Made by a program: the position numbers and the translations under genes
Shown: piece by piece, positions 63,204-64,000 of the stretch
How positions within the stretch are numbered: position 1 is the stretch's first letter
Layout: the number at the start of each line of letters is the position of its first letter
Assembly: GCA_020635995.1 (NCBI GenBank)
Contig: JACJYS010000004.1
Span: 62,001-126,000, forward strand
Length of the DNA stretch: 64,000 nucleotides
DNA from: Chitinophagales bacterium
GTDB taxonomy: Bacteria > Bacteroidota > Bacteroidia > Chitinophagales > UBA8649
Reading direction: 5' to 3'
Notes under the pieces: generated by a model
Told to the model about the DNA's origin: nothing
Database searches by the model: none
What the model saw: the letters and a program-made list of their open reading frames with translations, nothing else

Positions 63204-64000
63204 ATGGAGAAAAACGGAAAGATAATTCCTATTAACATTGAAGATGAAATGAAAAGTGCCTACATTGATTATTCAATGTCGGTAATAGTTTCAAGGGCAA
63301 TACCAGACGTAAGAGACGGTATGAAACCGGTGCACCGTAGAGTGCTTTATGGAATGAATGACTTAGGTTTAGCACCTAATAAAGCCTATAAAAAATCTGC
63401 CAGAATAGTGGGAGAGGTGTTGGGTAAATATCACCCACACGGAGATAGCTCTGTTTATGACACTATGGTGCGTATGGCTCAAGATTGGAGTTTGCGTTAT
63501 CCTTTAGTTGACGGACAAGGAAACTTTGGTTCTGTAGATGGCGACCCACCGGCTGCCATGCGTTATACAGAAGCCCGTATGAAAAAGATAACAGAGGAAT
63601 TGTTATCGGATATAGAAAAAGAAACTGTAGATTTTCAACTGAACTTTGACGATTCACTTCAAGAACCTACCGTTTTACCTTCTCGTATTCCACAATTATT
63701 AGTAAATGGAGCATCGGGGATAGCCGTAGGTATGGCTACAAACATTTTGCCACACAACCTAAGCGAAGTAGTGGATGGGATGATAGCTTATATTGCCAAT
63801 AACGATATTACCATAGAAGAATTGCTGCAATATGTAAAAGCTCCGGATTTCCCTACGGGAGGAGTTATTTATGGCTATGATGGCGTTAAAGAAGCATTTG
63901 AAACAGGAAGAGGAAAAATAGTAGTAAGAGGAAAAGCTACTATAGAAACACACGATAATAGTAGAGATAAAATTATTATTAACGAAATTCCATACTTAGT
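63204..64000 (+). CDS. gyrA: DNA gyrase subunit A (3' end outside window)
   Basis: Starts at ATG 63204 and stays open to the window end, 265 residues. Seen: EMKSAYIDYSMSVIVSRAIPD, RRVLYGMNDLGLAPNKAYKKSARIVGEVLGKYHPHGDSSVYDTMVRMAQDW, AAMRYTEARM with the DNA-cleaving Tyr121, VLPSRIPQLLVNGASGIAVGMATNI. The positions matching E. coli Ser83 and Asp87 (here Ser82, Asp86) are the quinolone-sensitive residues. GyrA is preferred over ParC from the N-terminal sequence. Confidence 0.95.
   Translation, partial: MEKNGKIIPINIEDEMKSAYIDYSMSVIVSRAIPDVRDGMKPVHRRVLYGMNDLGLAPNKAYKKSARIVGEVLGKYHPHGDSSVYDTMVRMAQDWSLRYPLVDGQGNFGSVDGDPPAAMRYTEARMKKITEELLSDIEKETVDFQLNFDDSLQEPTVLPSRIPQLLVNGASGIAVGMATNILPHNLSEVVDGMIAYIANNDITIEELLQYVKAPDFPTGGVIYGYDGVKEAFETGRGKIVVRGKATIETHDNSRDKIIINEIPYL

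Noticed and set aside
1..64000. CRISPR array, tRNA, rRNA, complete insertion sequence
   Set aside because: No regularly spaced direct repeats of CRISPR length, no tRNA-like T-loop (GTTCRA context with acceptor pairing) and no transposase gene were seen by eye. A covariance-model scan would settle tRNA absence.

Overview
The window is a low-GC chromosomal segment from a member of the Bacteroidota. Support comes from the product set: a very large secreted protein ending in a gliding-motility-type (T9SS type B) C-terminal sorting domain, the alternative Bacteroidetes GlmU, DUF5683 and DUF6427 proteins, and lipoproteins with short Bacteroidetes-style lipoboxes. It also comes from repeated TAnnTTTG boxes (the Bacteroidetes -7 promoter element) in front of genes. 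The organism is Gram-negative (LpxB, TonB/ExbBD, SurE). I cannot place it more finely. No rRNA, tRNA or CRISPR array was recognised.

Layout. 1-2081: end of a surface-polysaccharide operon (UDP-GlcNAc C4-epimerase, CpsB-type phosphatase, RfbC). 2088-5679: a YbiT-like ABC-F ATPase, a DODA-type dioxygenase with DoxX, and a divergent HxlR regulator. 5724-11080: an accessory region. It holds a RhuM-family gene whose 3' end has been replaced by a copy of the hxlR 3' end, then a four-gene restriction-modification cassette (HTH regulator, C5 methyltransferase, PD-(D/E)XK endonuclease, N6/N4 amino-methyltransferase) bounded by degenerate repeats and followed by palindrome-rich non-coding DNA. 11081-16120: a five-gene minus-strand block with a DsbD that lacks a full N-terminal domain, two stand-alone DsbD-N-like proteins and two envelope proteins. 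16173-23347: oligopeptide ABC permeases with long inserts and two substrate-binding lipoproteins, without ATPase genes. 23400-34678: mixed housekeeping genes, mostly on the minus strand (MenE, glycosyltransferase, CLC antiporter, PrmC, SIMPL, vWA protein, FabG, SucD). 34838-53407: plus-strand genes (K+ channel, Hsp15, SDR, a 1.8-kb-residue-class adhesin, AAA ATPase, SurE, LpxB, GlmU-like, TpiA, PrmA, a 1.56-kb-residue-class secreted protein). 53495-57540: hypothetical genes, then the ParA/ParB segregation operon led by a UPF0173 hydrolase. 57788-64000: an M19-like dipeptidase, the ExbB-ExbD-TonB-FolC block, and the start of gyrA, which runs off the window.

The most unusual things seen are: (i) the RhuM-HxlR tail chimera created by a 152-bp direct repeat; (ii) the repeat-bounded restriction-modification cassette with its TTGNCAA operator array; (iii) a 27-bp hairpin repeat in five copies, some with compensatory stem changes, plus a second family of longer inverted repeats; (iv) three dyads spaced exactly 33 bp apart ahead of an AAA ATPase gene; and (v) five genes whose -7 box lies 4-7 nt from the start codon, implying leaderless or nearly leaderless mRNAs. 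I did not find a clearly new multi-gene defence or biosynthetic system. The accessory region at 5.7-11 kb is the best place to look for one.
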